A stretch of 64,000 nucleotides of DNA from Bacteroidales bacterium (GTDB taxonomy: Bacteria > Bacteroidota > Bacteroidia > Bacteroidales > P3), in assembly GCA_028708845.1 (NCBI GenBank), contig JAQVXZ010000010.1:1-64000 (forward strand). Direction: 5' to 3'. Under the pieces are notes generated by a model. The model did no database searches. It was not told the origin of the DNA and worked only from the letters and a program-made list of their open reading frames with translations. Position numbers and translations under genes: made by a program. Below, one piece after another: positions 7,610 to 16,855 of the stretch; the first letter of the stretch is position 1, and each line of letters starts with the position of its first letter.

Positions 7610-8716
7610 ATGAAAAGTACACCATTTACTCAAAACCATATTGCATTAGGTGCAAAGATGGCTGAGTTTGCAGGATACAACATGCCAATCTCTTACGAAG
7701 GATTGGTGATTGAGCATAACAACGTTAGAAATGCAGTTGGCGTTTTCGACGTTTCTCATATGGGAGAATTTAGAGCAAAAGGACCTAAGGCTCGTGACCT
7801 AGTTCAATACTGCACATCAAACAATATAGACTCACTTGTCGATGGTAAAATATTATATACAGTTCTTCCAAATGGTAAGGGAGGAATTGTTGATGATATT
7901 TTAGTTTATAGAGTAAGCGAAACAGAATACTTTATGGTTCCAAACGCAGCAAACATTGAGAAAGACTGGGCTTGGATGAGTAAGATTGCTCTTGAGATGG
8001 GAATGGAGCTTGGAAAAGATTTTATAAATGAGTCAGACTCTTGGGCACAACTTGCTGTTCAAGGACCTTTAGCTCTAAAGACTATGCAAAAACTAACATC
8101 TACTCCTATTGAAGATATGGAATATTATACCTTCAAGTACTTAACACTTGCAGGTGTTGAAAACGTTCTTCTTTCAACAACAGGTTATACTGGTTCTGGT
8201 GGATGTGAGATTTATTTCTCTCCAAAAGACGCTCAAGTAATTTGGGATGCTGTTTTTGAAGCAGGAAAAGAATTTGGAATTATGCCAGCTGGTCTTGGTT
8301 GTAGAGACACCCTTCGTTTGGAAATGGGATTCTGTTTGTATGGACACGAAATTGATGACGAGACATCTCCAATAGAAGCAGGCTTAGGTTGGATGACTAA
8401 GTTTGAAGAAGGAAACGACTTCATCGATAGAAAAACCCTTGAGGACCAAAAAGCAAATGGAGTTAAGAAAAAACTTGTTGGCTTTGAGATGTTGGATAGA
8501 GGAATTCCTCGTCAAGGTTATGAGGTTTGCGATGAAGAAGGAAATGTTATTGGAAAAGTATGTTCAGGAACACAATCACCTTCAACCTCAAAAGCAATAG
8601 GCACAGCACATGTTCAAACAGCTTTCAGCAAAAAGGATACTAACATCTACATTAAGGTTAGAGACAAAAAGTTAAAAGCAGTTGTAGTAAGAATGCCTTT
8701 CTACAAGGTAGTATAA
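7610..8716 (+). CDS. gcvT: Aminomethyltransferase (glycine cleavage T protein)
   Basis: The T protein releases ammonia from the aminomethyl group on the lipoylated H protein and passes the one-carbon unit to tetrahydrofolate. The 368 residues cover the full family length. Recognisable parts are VFDVSHMGEF near residue 45, the folate-binding region with GYTGSGGCEIY near 195, and a C-terminal barrel domain beginning near 290. The gene has its own promoter and a strong terminator, so it is monocistronic. The gcvH and gcvP genes are not in this window. Confidence 0.95.
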   Translation: MKSTPFTQNHIALGAKMAEFAGYNMPISYEGLVIEHNNVRNAVGVFDVSHMGEFRAKGPKARDLVQYCTSNNIDSLVDGKILYTVLPNGKGGIVDDILVYRVSETEYFMVPNAANIEKDWAWMSKIALEMGMELGKDFINESDSWAQLAVQGPLALKTMQKLTSTPIEDMEYYTFKYLTLAGVENVLLSTTGYTGSGGCEIYFSPKDAQVIWDAVFEAGKEFGIMPAGLGCRDTLRLEMGFCLYGHEIDDETSPIEAGLGWMTKFEEGNDFIDRKTLEDQKANGVKKKLVGFEMLDRGIPRQGYEVCDEEGNVIGKVCSGTQSPSTSKAIGTAHVQTAFSKKDTNIYIKVRDKKLKAVVVRMPFYKVV

Positions 8717-8738
8717 CTACTTAAATCTATATACTAAT

Positions 8739-8770
8739 AGGGCGTTTTGTATTAGAACGAAACGCCCTTT
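8739..8770 (+). terminator. Terminator after gcvT
   Basis: The stem GGGCGTT (8740-8746) pairs with AACGCCC (8761-8767) and is followed by TTTATT. It lies 23 nt after the gcvT stop codon. Confidence 0.85.
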
Positions 8771-8782
8771 ATTCATTAATCC

Positions 8783-9805
8783 ATGAATTTGCCAGTATTG
8801 ATAAATAGATACGTCAAATATTACATTATACTTATAATCATGTTATTTCCTCATTTGCTAAAATCTCAAACAGAAGTCATAGCTTTTCATAACTGTGAGA
8901 ACTTCTTCTACCCCACCAACGATAGCCTTACAAACGATGACGCTTTCACCACCAGTTCACCAAGAAACTGGAACTGGGAACGCTTTAACCTAAAAAAAGA
9001 CTTACTTGCTAAAACATATATTGCCCTATCGAAAGGAAACCTTCCAGCAATAATAGGACTTTGTGAAATAGAAAACCAGCAGGTTCTTAACGCTCTTTGC
9101 AACGACTCACCACTTAAGAAAGGAAACTACGACTACATTCACTATAATTCCCCAGATATAAGAGGAATGGATGTTGCAATGATTTATAGGAAAGATAAGT
9201 TTAGGGTAATATCGCATGAAAAATTAATGATTGATAACTCATTAATCATTGACGAACCGACAAGAGATATATTATATGTTAATGGCGTTCTAAACAAAGT
9301 ACCCCTTCATTTATTTGTTGTTCATGCACCATCGAGAAGAAATAACGACAAAAACAAACCACTAAGGAAAGCAATATTTGGACTGATATATAAGAAATCA
9401 AAAGAACTATACGACAAAGGAGAAAAGAACATAATCATAATGGGAGACTTCAACGACAACCCTTGGGATAAAAGCGTTGAAGAAGGATTTAGAACATCGG
9501 GCGGATACCATAACCACCAACCACTCCTAATCAACCTTATGAAGAAAGACAAAAACAAAAGAGGATCCTATACCTATTCGGGGCAAATGCTCAACTTCGA
9601 CCAATTTCTTGTAACACAAGAAATGCAAGAAAAAATAGACACAATCACCAGTCCTTCCCATATCTTCATCCCCGACTTCATGATAGACCCAAACCCAAAG
9701 GCTACCAAAATAACACCTTTCAGCACCTATAAAGGATATAAATACCAAGGAGGAATAAGCGATCACTTCCCAATATTCATGAAAGTCCTAACCCCAAAAC
9801 ATTAA
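8783..9805 (+). CDS. Secreted endonuclease/exonuclease/phosphatase-family protein
   Basis: A 340-residue protein with an N-terminal signal peptide or anchor (hydrophobic residues about 13-28, then KSQ). The EEP fold motifs are present: HNCENFF near residue 35, CEIEN near 93, MGDFNDNPW near 220 and the terminal SDHFPIF near 326. These carry the metal-binding Asn/Glu/Asp/His set of the DNase I-like superfamily. Bacteroidota members are commonly exported. The substrate could be nucleic acid or a phosphoester and cannot be told from sequence. The AlkD-like gene follows after 3 nt, so they are probably co-transcribed. Confidence 0.88.
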   Translation: MNLPVLINRYVKYYIILIIMLFPHLLKSQTEVIAFHNCENFFYPTNDSLTNDDAFTTSSPRNWNWERFNLKKDLLAKTYIALSKGNLPAIIGLCEIENQQVLNALCNDSPLKKGNYDYIHYNSPDIRGMDVAMIYRKDKFRVISHEKLMIDNSLIIDEPTRDILYVNGVLNKVPLHLFVVHAPSRRNNDKNKPLRKAIFGLIYKKSKELYDKGEKNIIIMGDFNDNPWDKSVEEGFRTSGGYHNHQPLLINLMKKDKNKRGSYTYSGQMLNFDQFLVTQEMQEKIDTITSPSHIFIPDFMIDPNPKATKITPFSTYKGYKYQGGISDHFPIFMKVLTPKH

Positions 9806-9808
9806 AAT

Positions 9809-10489
9809 ATGGAAACTGCAAAAGAAGTATTAGACCATCTACTTTCACTTTCAAACAAAGACAAAAAAAAGCAAGCCGAATACTTTGGAGTAAAATCAAA
9901 TAATATCTTAGGAATAACAGTACCAGAGCTAAGAGCAAAAGCAAAAGAAATAAAAACCAATCATCCCCTTGCCCTCAAGCTATGGGAAACCAATTACCAC
10001 GAAGCAAGGATGCTATCCACAATGATAGCAGATCCCAAAAAAATAACACTAGAAGAAATAGACATTTGGGTAAAAGACTTTGACAGCTGGGACATAGTTG
10101 ATGGAGCATGTTATAACCTATTTCGCTATAGCCCACACGCAGAAGAAATAATACAAAAATACGTTTCCTACGAAGAAGAATATATCCGCAGAACCCCCTT
10201 TGCCTTAATTGCAGGCTTAGCAGTAGGCATCAAAAACAAAAAAGACGAAGACTTCCTCAAATACTTTCCTATTATAGAGCAGTACGCCTTTGATGAAAGA
10301 AACTTTGTTTGGAAAGCAGTCAATTGGGCATTACGTCAAATAGGTAAACGCAGCCTCTACCTCCACCCCCAAGCCTTAGCCCTATCCGAAAAACTATCCC
10401 TTTCCGATAACCCAACCCATAGAAAAATAGGAAAAGACGCCTTCCGAGAGCTATCCGACCCAAAGACAATAGCAAGGATAAAGAAATAA
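9809..10489 (+). CDS. DNA alkylation repair protein (AlkD-like HEAT-repeat glycosylase)
   Basis: A 226-residue all-helical protein of the DNA alkylation repair family, which excises alkylated bases using a HEAT-repeat fold. Family landmarks include a WDIVDGACYNLF segment near residue 92 and FVWKAVNWALRQIGKRS near 170, regions that in AlkD carry the Trp and Asp residues of the active cleft. Its last 24 codons, including the stop, are duplicated about 1.48 kb downstream (11899-11970) on the far side of the Fic gene, with only synonymous differences. That suggests the accessory block was inserted at or recombined into this 3' end. Confidence 0.88.
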   Translation: METAKEVLDHLLSLSNKDKKKQAEYFGVKSNNILGITVPELRAKAKEIKTNHPLALKLWETNYHEARMLSTMIADPKKITLEEIDIWVKDFDSWDIVDGACYNLFRYSPHAEEIIQKYVSYEEEYIRRTPFALIAGLAVGIKNKKDEDFLKYFPIIEQYAFDERNFVWKAVNWALRQIGKRSLYLHPQALALSEKLSLSDNPTHRKIGKDAFRELSDPKTIARIKK

Positions 10490-10506
10490 TAAACTATCCG
10501 TTGATT

Positions 10507-10536
10507 GGTGCCATCATCGGTGCCAACTTTGGTGCC
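10507..10536. repeat. Three 12-bp-spaced GGTGCC words
   Basis: GGTGCC occurs at 10507, 10519 and 10531, an exact 12-bp step. The same word occurs twice, again 12 bp apart, inside the Fic gene at 10868 and 10880, within the shared string ATCATCGGTGCCA. Confidence 0.75.
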
Positions 10537-10596
10537 AATTAGTTATTATCATAATTAAGAAGTGTTTTAACTAGTTATCTTTTTCTTCTAAAACAC

Positions 10597-10658
10597 AACC
10601 TTTGATGATTACATTCCGCAAAAGTTCGGACTTTTGAGGATTACATTCCTGAAAAGTT
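10597..10658. repeat. Two hairpin units with a shared loop GAnGATTACATTCC
   Basis: Each unit has the loop-like string GATTACATTCC between short A/T-rich arms (TTT and AAAAGTT, then ACTTTT and AAAAGTT). Corresponding points are at 10601 and 10633. A third copy lies at 11999-12032. They lie just beyond the Fic stop codon and may act as its terminator, though the conserved loop is unusual for that. Confidence 0.65.
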
Positions 10659-10666
10659 ATCTTTTA

Positions 10667-11668
10667 TTATTTACACTGAGTCTCTATTATTTCCCAATAA
10701 CCACTTCTGTTTGAACCAATACGCCTTATCAAGTTTTCTTCTTGAAGTCGATTCATTGTTCTTATTATTGTTCTTCTTGATTTTCCTAACAAGAGAGACA
10801 GCTCATTTAATGTTATTTCTGCATTATTTTTAATATGATTTAGAATAACATTTTCAATATCATCATCGGTGCCATTATCGGTGCCAACTAATAATACTCC
10901 TTGTTTTCTTTTTAAGGTATTCAATATTTCATTAAGCATAAAGTCTATAAAAACTCCACTATTTGCAAGCTTTGTACTTTCAGCAATAGCATTATAATAA
11001 GCTTCTTGATTATCGTAAACCATATTTTCAAAAGGAAGATGTTCGAATAAAGGATGTAATTGTCCTAGAATTAAAGATTGCCACAATCTTCCCATACGAC
11101 CATTACCATCACTAAAAGGATGAATAAACTCAAACTCATAATGAAACACGCAACTCTTAATAAGCAAATGATCTTTCGATAATTTAAGCCATTGAAACAA
11201 ATCATCAATCAACAACGCCACCCTATCAGCAGGAGGAGCCATATGTATTAATTTCTTATCAGAAAACACACCAACGCCACCTTTTCTAAAACGCCCTGCA
11301 TCATCAGTCAAAGCCTCCATCATCAAACGATGAGCTTTCAACAAGTCTTTAGGAGAAAATACATTTAACACAGGATATGCCTCATAAGCTTTCATACCAT
11401 TCCTAACCTCTTGTATTTCATGCAATGGAGCCACAACAGTTTTCCCATTAATAATATCAGTTACCTCACTTTCAGTAAGTTTATTCCCTTCAATAGCAAG
11501 TGAACTATAAATAGTCTTGATGCGATTAGCTTTTCTTAACAACAATGCATCACTTTGCTCCATACGGATAGCATAACGTTCTATCTGAGCCGATATTTCC
11601 GCAATCAAATTAATAGCTTTTGCTGATATGGTAAATGGAGGTGTGTACATATTATTATTTTCGTGCAA
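10667..11668 (-). CDS. Fic family protein (predicted AMPylase) with C-terminal winged helix
   Basis: A 333-residue Fic protein. The catalytic loop HPFSDGNGRMGR starts at His183 and is complete. An N-terminal inhibitory motif of the S/TxxxEG/N type is visible at Ser56-Glu60-Gly61, so this is a self-inhibited (class II) Fic enzyme. Residues about 275-325 look like a helix-turn-helix/winged-helix domain (ITLNELSLLLGKSRRTIIR), typical of chromosomal Fic-HTH proteins. The expected reaction is transfer of AMP from ATP to a protein hydroxyl. It stands alone on the minus strand between two copies of the AlkD-like 3' end. The linker before the HTH carries a small DNA repeat (GTDNGTDDD). Confidence 0.92.
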   Translation of the reverse strand: MHENNNMYTPPFTISAKAINLIAEISAQIERYAIRMEQSDALLLRKANRIKTIYSSLAIEGNKLTESEVTDIINGKTVVAPLHEIQEVRNGMKAYEAYPVLNVFSPKDLLKAHRLMMEALTDDAGRFRKGGVGVFSDKKLIHMAPPADRVALLIDDLFQWLKLSKDHLLIKSCVFHYEFEFIHPFSDGNGRMGRLWQSLILGQLHPLFEHLPFENMVYDNQEAYYNAIAESTKLANSGVFIDFMLNEILNTLKRKQGVLLVGTDNGTDDDIENVILNHIKNNAEITLNELSLLLGKSRRTIIRTMNRLQEENLIRRIGSNRSGYWEIIETQCK

Positions 11669-11898
11669 ACATTTCTATTCTATCTAAACCTTGAATCCAG
11701 CAAAGAAGAAAGCAAATCGTAGTTGAAAGGAATAACAACAAATTCATCAATTAAATTCATAGATAACAAATTCTAATAAGATGCAAAGATAATGATAAAA
11801 TCAACAAAACTTATCCATTTTCAACAACATAATCGAATAAAACTCGATTATCATATCAGAAACGGAGTTAATTTTTAAATATCATACCAATAATATAC

Positions 11899-11970
11899 CA
11901 CAGAAAAATAGGAAAAGACGCCTTCCGTGAACTATCAGACCCAAAGACAATAGCAAGGATAAAGAAATAA
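11899..11970 (+). pseudogene. Duplicate 3' end of the DNA alkylation repair gene
   Basis: These 72 bp match 10418-10489 with four differences, all at third codon positions and all synonymous (His, Arg, Glu and Ser codons). The frame and stop codon are kept. Upstream of 11899 the similarity ends. It is therefore the tail of a second, slightly diverged allele rather than a recent copy, and it forms a direct repeat around the Fic gene. Confidence 0.85.
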
Positions 11971-11998
11971 GCCCAACCTTATAATATCATACAAAAAC

Positions 11999-12032
11999 AC
12001 AACTTTTGAGGATTACATTCCCAAAAAGTTGT
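11999..12032. repeat. Third conserved-loop hairpin
   Basis: The arms ACAACTTTT (11999-12007) and AAAAAGTTGT (12023-12032) enclose the loop GAGGATTACATTCCC, followed by ATTTTTAG. The loop matches those at 10605-10616 and 10636-10649, while the arms are longer and better paired here. Confidence 0.65.
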
Positions 12033-12149
12033 ATTTTTAGTTTATAAAACACCTAAACTTTTCTTAGATACATATAGAAATAGCATATTCAAAATTATTC
12101 ACAAAGAAAATGATTAAGAGTTTTTATTGAGGTAATATATCTCTAAGAG

Positions 12150-14858
12150 TTAATTATATAATTGATTTAATTCGGTACAAACCTTGTATTCTACTTCATT
12201 TACTGCTTCATTCCATTTCCTTCCACAAGATATTTTCATATTTTCATCAACTCTTCTATCAGTTGGATTTAATGAACTTTTAGTTTCTGCAATGAAATAA
12301 ACTTTTATACCTTCTTCTAATACTACTGCCCAATCGGGATAATAACTTCCTACTGGTGTTGGAATGTGAAATCCTTTCTTTGGTAGTTTAAAAAAGAACT
12401 TAACTCTTGTATTATATTGACAATCATTAATAAATTCTTTTTCAATGTCACTATCAGATTCAACATAGTTATAAACAGTACGGTCTTTTTCTTTAATCTC
12501 AACTAAATTAGATAAGTACCTTTCCATTTCTTCATTCTCTAATAGCAACATTGCATACTCCTTATCATTTATTTTTTCATATTTAATCCCATCAATCAAT
12601 AATTGATTAAGTACACCTTTGATATTTATAACAATATTATCCAAGAACATTTGTGGATTAATGTATATTTCTTTTAATCTGCCACTTCGTTTTAATATGC
12701 TTGCTATAGTATTTTTTGAAATATCTATCTTAGATTGAATGTAAGCAAATATATCAGGTATTTTATAATCTAATGATTTAATTCTCTCTGATTCTTGTAC
12801 TTTAATATTACCTTCAATACCTGTATTGGTATATTCTAAATGATGTCTTTGATAAATTAAATATGGCATTTGTGTTTGAGGCATAACCTTAATTGCTTCA
12901 ACTGACTTACTAATTAATTCATCAGTACTATAATCAACTCTATATTTAGTATGATGTTTAATTTTTTCCCATATTGCAAATAACTCTGGATAGTTTTCAA
13001 TAGTAATTTGCTTGTTTGGGATGATTTTCCCTTTTTCTCTTTTGTTTTTAATTCTTCCTTCAAATCTTACAGATGTTTCTTCTTCTATTTCTTTTTGTAA
13101 AGCAGCTGCAAAATCGTTATAAGATTCATTTGCAATAACAGTTAGTATATTTACAGACTTATCAAAACATCTTACTCCAAATTTATCAACAGGCAAACGC
13201 ATACCTCTACCTATTTCTTGACGTTTCTTAATTTCACTATGAGTTTCGTTTAATGTACAAATTTGAAATACATTTGGATTATCCCATCCTTCTCTAAGTG
13301 CGGAATGAGAGAACAAAAATCTTAGAGGCACTCCATTATCTAATAATCTTTTTTTGTCTTGCATAATTAAAACATAGGCATCATCATCTGCTTTTGTTTT
13401 CTTTTCTCCTTCCTTAGTGTCTTTAAAGTTTCCTTTGTCTTGTGAAAAATACCCATTATGAACCTCACTTGCCTTATATATATAATCGTTTGGTGCTAAT
13501 TCATTAAATAACTTCTCAAACCAAATTGCAAATTTCCCTTGCTCACCTTCACTTGTTCTATAATTTGCAACTTTATCTATAAAGAATAAAGTTAAAACTT
13601 TAATCCCTTTTTTACTTAATACTTTTTCTTTTTCAAAGTGTGATATAATAGTTCTCCTTATTTGCTCTTTCATTATATCATCACTCATTCCTCCTTGTTC
13701 CTCATTAACACTTAGAACTATACCATTAGAGAACTTAATTGTGTTATTATTAATATCAATACTTTCAACAATAAATCCATTACTATACATTTCTCTTCTT
13801 GAAGAAACTTCATATAAATTATCTCCAACCTTTACATCCTTATCTTTTTTTACTACTGAATTCTTAGAATTTACATAGATTGATAGTTTAGCTTTTAGAT
13901 TGCTCTTGCCTGAAGGCTTAATTCCTTTTAGTCTTATATAGGCACTATTATTGTTTTCAACACCCACAGTTATCCCATCAACTTCAATTTGTTTAACAAG
14001 ACCTAAATCATAAGCCTGAACAGGATTAAGTGAATATAATAGGTTATAATAATTCCTATGTGTTGCTGAATATCTAAGAGTACATAATGGATTAAGATTA
14101 ATAATAGCACCTTTTCTTATATCTGTTTCCATATTTTGAGGCTCATCCACAATAACAATTGGTTTACACTTTTGAATATATGTTATTGGAATATTTCCAT
14201 ACTCATTTCTCTTATTAATAATATTACTTTCTTTAGTAAAGCTATCAATATTAATTACAAGTATTTCTATTGAAGGACTTCTTGAAAATTGTTGTAATTG
14301 AGTTTTATTACTACTGTCAAACAAAGTAAAATTTATTGGCACATTAGAATAAAGCAATTGGAAATGTTTGTGAGTATCATTAAGAGCCTGAATAACTCCT
14401 TCTCTAATTGCAACAGACGGAACAACAATTACAAACTTCTTAAAACCATATACCTTATTTAATTCATAACAAGTACGAATATAAGTATATGTTTTCCCTG
14501 TTCCTGTTTCCATTTCAACAGTGAAATTGTATGGGCAATTAATTATTTCACTATTCTTATTACCCTCTCTATCAACTTCTGCCTCACATATTTCTAAATA
14601 TTCAGAAACCTCTAACTTATTTTCTGTCTGTACCTTTTGAATGTTTTCAAGTATTGGAATATTTCTATTTAAAACATTTCTTACTATTCCCTCCTCAGAA
14701 ACCAAATCGAGATTTGAACTATTTGTGCTGATAAATGATGTAGTATGATGTGAGTTTAAAGGTTGTCCTTCAAAAACTTTTACAATAGAATTTATTGCAT
14801 CAAGCTGAAAATCCTGTTTACTATCAAACTGAAATTCTAATTCCTTACTCATAGCCAT
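12150..14858 (-). CDS. res: Type III restriction enzyme, Res subunit
   Basis: A 902-residue translocating restriction subunit. The superfamily 2 helicase core shows Walker A METGTGKTYTY near residue 117, a DEPQ Walker B near 237, and late motifs HSALREGWDNP followed by RQEIGRGMRLPV. A C-terminal PD-ExK nuclease site is visible as PDWAVV followed by FIAETKSS near residue 865-880. With Mod it would cut DNA after meeting two unmethylated, inversely oriented sites. Its ATG overlaps the mod stop codon by one base (TAATG), so translation is coupled. Length is normal and I see no frameshift. Confidence 0.93.
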   Translation of the reverse strand: MAMSKELEFQFDSKQDFQLDAINSIVKVFEGQPLNSHHTTSFISTNSSNLDLVSEEGIVRNVLNRNIPILENIQKVQTENKLEVSEYLEICEAEVDREGNKNSEIINCPYNFTVEMETGTGKTYTYIRTCYELNKVYGFKKFVIVVPSVAIREGVIQALNDTHKHFQLLYSNVPINFTLFDSSNKTQLQQFSRSPSIEILVINIDSFTKESNIINKRNEYGNIPITYIQKCKPIVIVDEPQNMETDIRKGAIINLNPLCTLRYSATHRNYYNLLYSLNPVQAYDLGLVKQIEVDGITVGVENNNSAYIRLKGIKPSGKSNLKAKLSIYVNSKNSVVKKDKDVKVGDNLYEVSSRREMYSNGFIVESIDINNNTIKFSNGIVLSVNEEQGGMSDDIMKEQIRRTIISHFEKEKVLSKKGIKVLTLFFIDKVANYRTSEGEQGKFAIWFEKLFNELAPNDYIYKASEVHNGYFSQDKGNFKDTKEGEKKTKADDDAYVLIMQDKKRLLDNGVPLRFLFSHSALREGWDNPNVFQICTLNETHSEIKKRQEIGRGMRLPVDKFGVRCFDKSVNILTVIANESYNDFAAALQKEIEEETSVRFEGRIKNKREKGKIIPNKQITIENYPELFAIWEKIKHHTKYRVDYSTDELISKSVEAIKVMPQTQMPYLIYQRHHLEYTNTGIEGNIKVQESERIKSLDYKIPDIFAYIQSKIDISKNTIASILKRSGRLKEIYINPQMFLDNIVINIKGVLNQLLIDGIKYEKINDKEYAMLLLENEEMERYLSNLVEIKEKDRTVYNYVESDSDIEKEFINDCQYNTRVKFFFKLPKKGFHIPTPVGSYYPDWAVVLEEGIKVYFIAETKSSLNPTDRRVDENMKISCGRKWNEAVNEVEYKVCTELNQLYN

Positions 14859-16801
14859 TAGATTATTGTAAGTATTATTTCTTTATCTTTAAATTCAAGT
14901 CGAGTATTGCTTAATAATGAATCATTATTTTCAAAGAATTTATCAAGTGTAATTACCTCCTTAGGCTTTAATTCAAATATAGTTTCAATAGTTTCTTTAT
15001 TAAAGTTCTCTAAAGCAATGCAAGTTTGCCATTCTTTTATATAATAAAAACCTTTGCTATTCTTTTCAATAGTTGTTGTTAGAGAAAATCCTAATTTAAG
15101 AATTAATTCATATAACATTTCTTCCTCAACACTACCCTCTTTTGTTGCATCAATAAAAGCGTCTAATTGCTTTCCTAATTCATTTTCATTTATATCATTT
15201 TGCCAAACCTTAAAATGTGAAGGAGTTAAACGATAATACTTAAAGCCTGTGTCTATATCTTGTATTTCTTTCTTATCTAATAATTTTTCATCATTTTCTT
15301 TTCTTTCTTTTTCTTTCTCTTCCTTAATTCTTTTTCCAGCACGTCTTAATCTCTCTGCCCCAATATCGCTAATCTTTTCATATCCTTGTTTGAATGCCTC
15401 ACTCTTTTTATCTGTTTTCTCAGGCATTTGAACACAAATATACTTTCTATTTCCACCATCTTCCTTATTTAATTCCATAACAGCATGCCCAGTAGTACAA
15501 CTCCCTGCAAAGAAATCTAAAATAATAGAATCCTTACCACTTAATAATTTAATGAAATATTTAATCATATTAGATGATTTAGGAAAATCAAAGATTCCAT
15601 TTAGTCCTAATTCATTTAATTGTGAACTTCCTCTTATGTTATCTAAATACATTGAAGGTATTTTTTCAATAATTAATTTTTTAATTTGTGGCATAAATCT
15701 ATCACCATCAAAATATATCTCATCTATTATTCCATTTATTTTTGCTTTTGTAGGTTCACAATTATTATTAAAGAAATTTTTCATATCATTAGAACTTCTC
15801 CATCTTGCTTGTAATTTAATTGGAAATTTCAATTTAGAATCTTCAACAACAATTTGTGTATGGTTTATAATATTTTCTTTACTCCCTTCTATAATTCTTG
15901 TGTTTTCATATGTTCCATCAGGAATATTAATACATTTTAATCCTTTTGGGAATTCAATTATCGGTGTTGTTTGGTCTTCATTTCCAACGGTACCTCTCGA
16001 AATTGTATATCTATTTTCTCCAGTTAGATATAATTTATTAATATTTTTCGAGTAACATATAAGATATTCATGTTTTTGTACTGTTTTATCAGTAGCAATT
16101 TCACTTGTTCTGTTAATTATTATATTTAATAGACAATTTTCCTCTCCAAATATACTATCACAAAGAAGTTTTAGATTTGCTTGTTCGTTGTCGTCTATTG
16201 ATATAAAAATTACTCCATCTTCGGAAAGTAAAGAATATGCATAGGAAAGACGAGAATACATCATAGAAAGCCAAACACTATGATATTGACCGTTTTCTTT
16301 TGAGTTTTGTTTCCATAGTTCAACCTTATTTATATATCCTTCTTCATCTACTTTACCAATTCTCTTCTCGTATTCTTTTTTTGTTTCAGAATAGTTATCA
16401 GGATATACAAAAGAATCATTTCCTGTATTGTAGGGGGGATCTATATAAATCATCTTTATCTTACCAAAATAAGACTTTTGTAAAGTGCGTAAGACTTCAA
16501 GATTTTCTCCCTCAATAAAAAGGTTTTGAGTAGTATCAAAATCAACACTTTTTTCTCTTAGAGGAGTAAGTGTGGCGGTGGTACTTTTAGACAATTCTTT
16601 TCTTGCATCACTTTTTCCTGCCCATGAAAGCTCATAATATTCCTTTCTATCTTCAGTCTTTTCTCCTAATAAATCTTCTAATAAGGAGAAATTAATTTTA
16701 TCTTCAGTAAAAACTTGTGGGAATAATTGTTTTAGGCTCTTTATGTTTTGCTCAATTACTGTTTCTGATTTGCCTAACTGAGAAATTCTTTCTTCTTCCA
16801 T
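14858..16801 (-). CDS. mod: Type III DNA methyltransferase, Mod subunit
   Basis: A 647-residue adenine methyltransferase that gives the system its sequence specificity. The catalytic motif IV is YIDPPYNTGND near residue 122. The SAM-binding motif I comes later as LDFFAGSCTTGHAV near 430, the beta-class order; the common second Gly of FxGxG is Cys here, and variation at this position is known in the family. The target recognition region lies between (about 220-400) and its specificity cannot be predicted by eye. The gene leads the mod-res operon, with a promoter far upstream (17094) and a structured leader of about 285 nt. Confidence 0.93.
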   Translation of the reverse strand: MEEERISQLGKSETVIEQNIKSLKQLFPQVFTEDKINFSLLEDLLGEKTEDRKEYYELSWAGKSDARKELSKSTTATLTPLREKSVDFDTTQNLFIEGENLEVLRTLQKSYFGKIKMIYIDPPYNTGNDSFVYPDNYSETKKEYEKRIGKVDEEGYINKVELWKQNSKENGQYHSVWLSMMYSRLSYAYSLLSEDGVIFISIDDNEQANLKLLCDSIFGEENCLLNIIINRTSEIATDKTVQKHEYLICYSKNINKLYLTGENRYTISRGTVGNEDQTTPIIEFPKGLKCINIPDGTYENTRIIEGSKENIINHTQIVVEDSKLKFPIKLQARWRSSNDMKNFFNNNCEPTKAKINGIIDEIYFDGDRFMPQIKKLIIEKIPSMYLDNIRGSSQLNELGLNGIFDFPKSSNMIKYFIKLLSGKDSIILDFFAGSCTTGHAVMELNKEDGGNRKYICVQMPEKTDKKSEAFKQGYEKISDIGAERLRRAGKRIKEEKEKERKENDEKLLDKKEIQDIDTGFKYYRLTPSHFKVWQNDINENELGKQLDAFIDATKEGSVEEEMLYELILKLGFSLTTTIEKNSKGFYYIKEWQTCIALENFNKETIETIFELKPKEVITLDKFFENNDSLLSNTRLEFKDKEIILTII

Positions 16802-16855
16802 AGTTGATTTTGTATTTGAAAAGCATAAACTCTCAAACTCAAAAGCAAAAAGAAA

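Larger units (their letters stand above)
11669..12149. other. 481-bp intergenic stretch with duplicated gene end
   Basis: No intact gene is visible. It holds the Fic upstream region, the 72-bp remnant copy of the AlkD-like 3' end (11899-11970) and one conserved-loop hairpin (11999-12032). The rest is AT-rich sequence in which I see nothing. Confidence 0.7.

Noticed and set aside
15290-15335. Phase-variable simple repeat in mod
   Set aside because: The TTTC-rich tract (Lys/Glu-rich in the protein) is irregular and lacks a clean repeated unit that would slip as in known phase-variable mod genes.
12150-16801. Inactivated type III system
   Set aside because: Both frames are full length with intact helicase, nuclease and methyltransferase motifs, so I see no reason to call a pseudogene.
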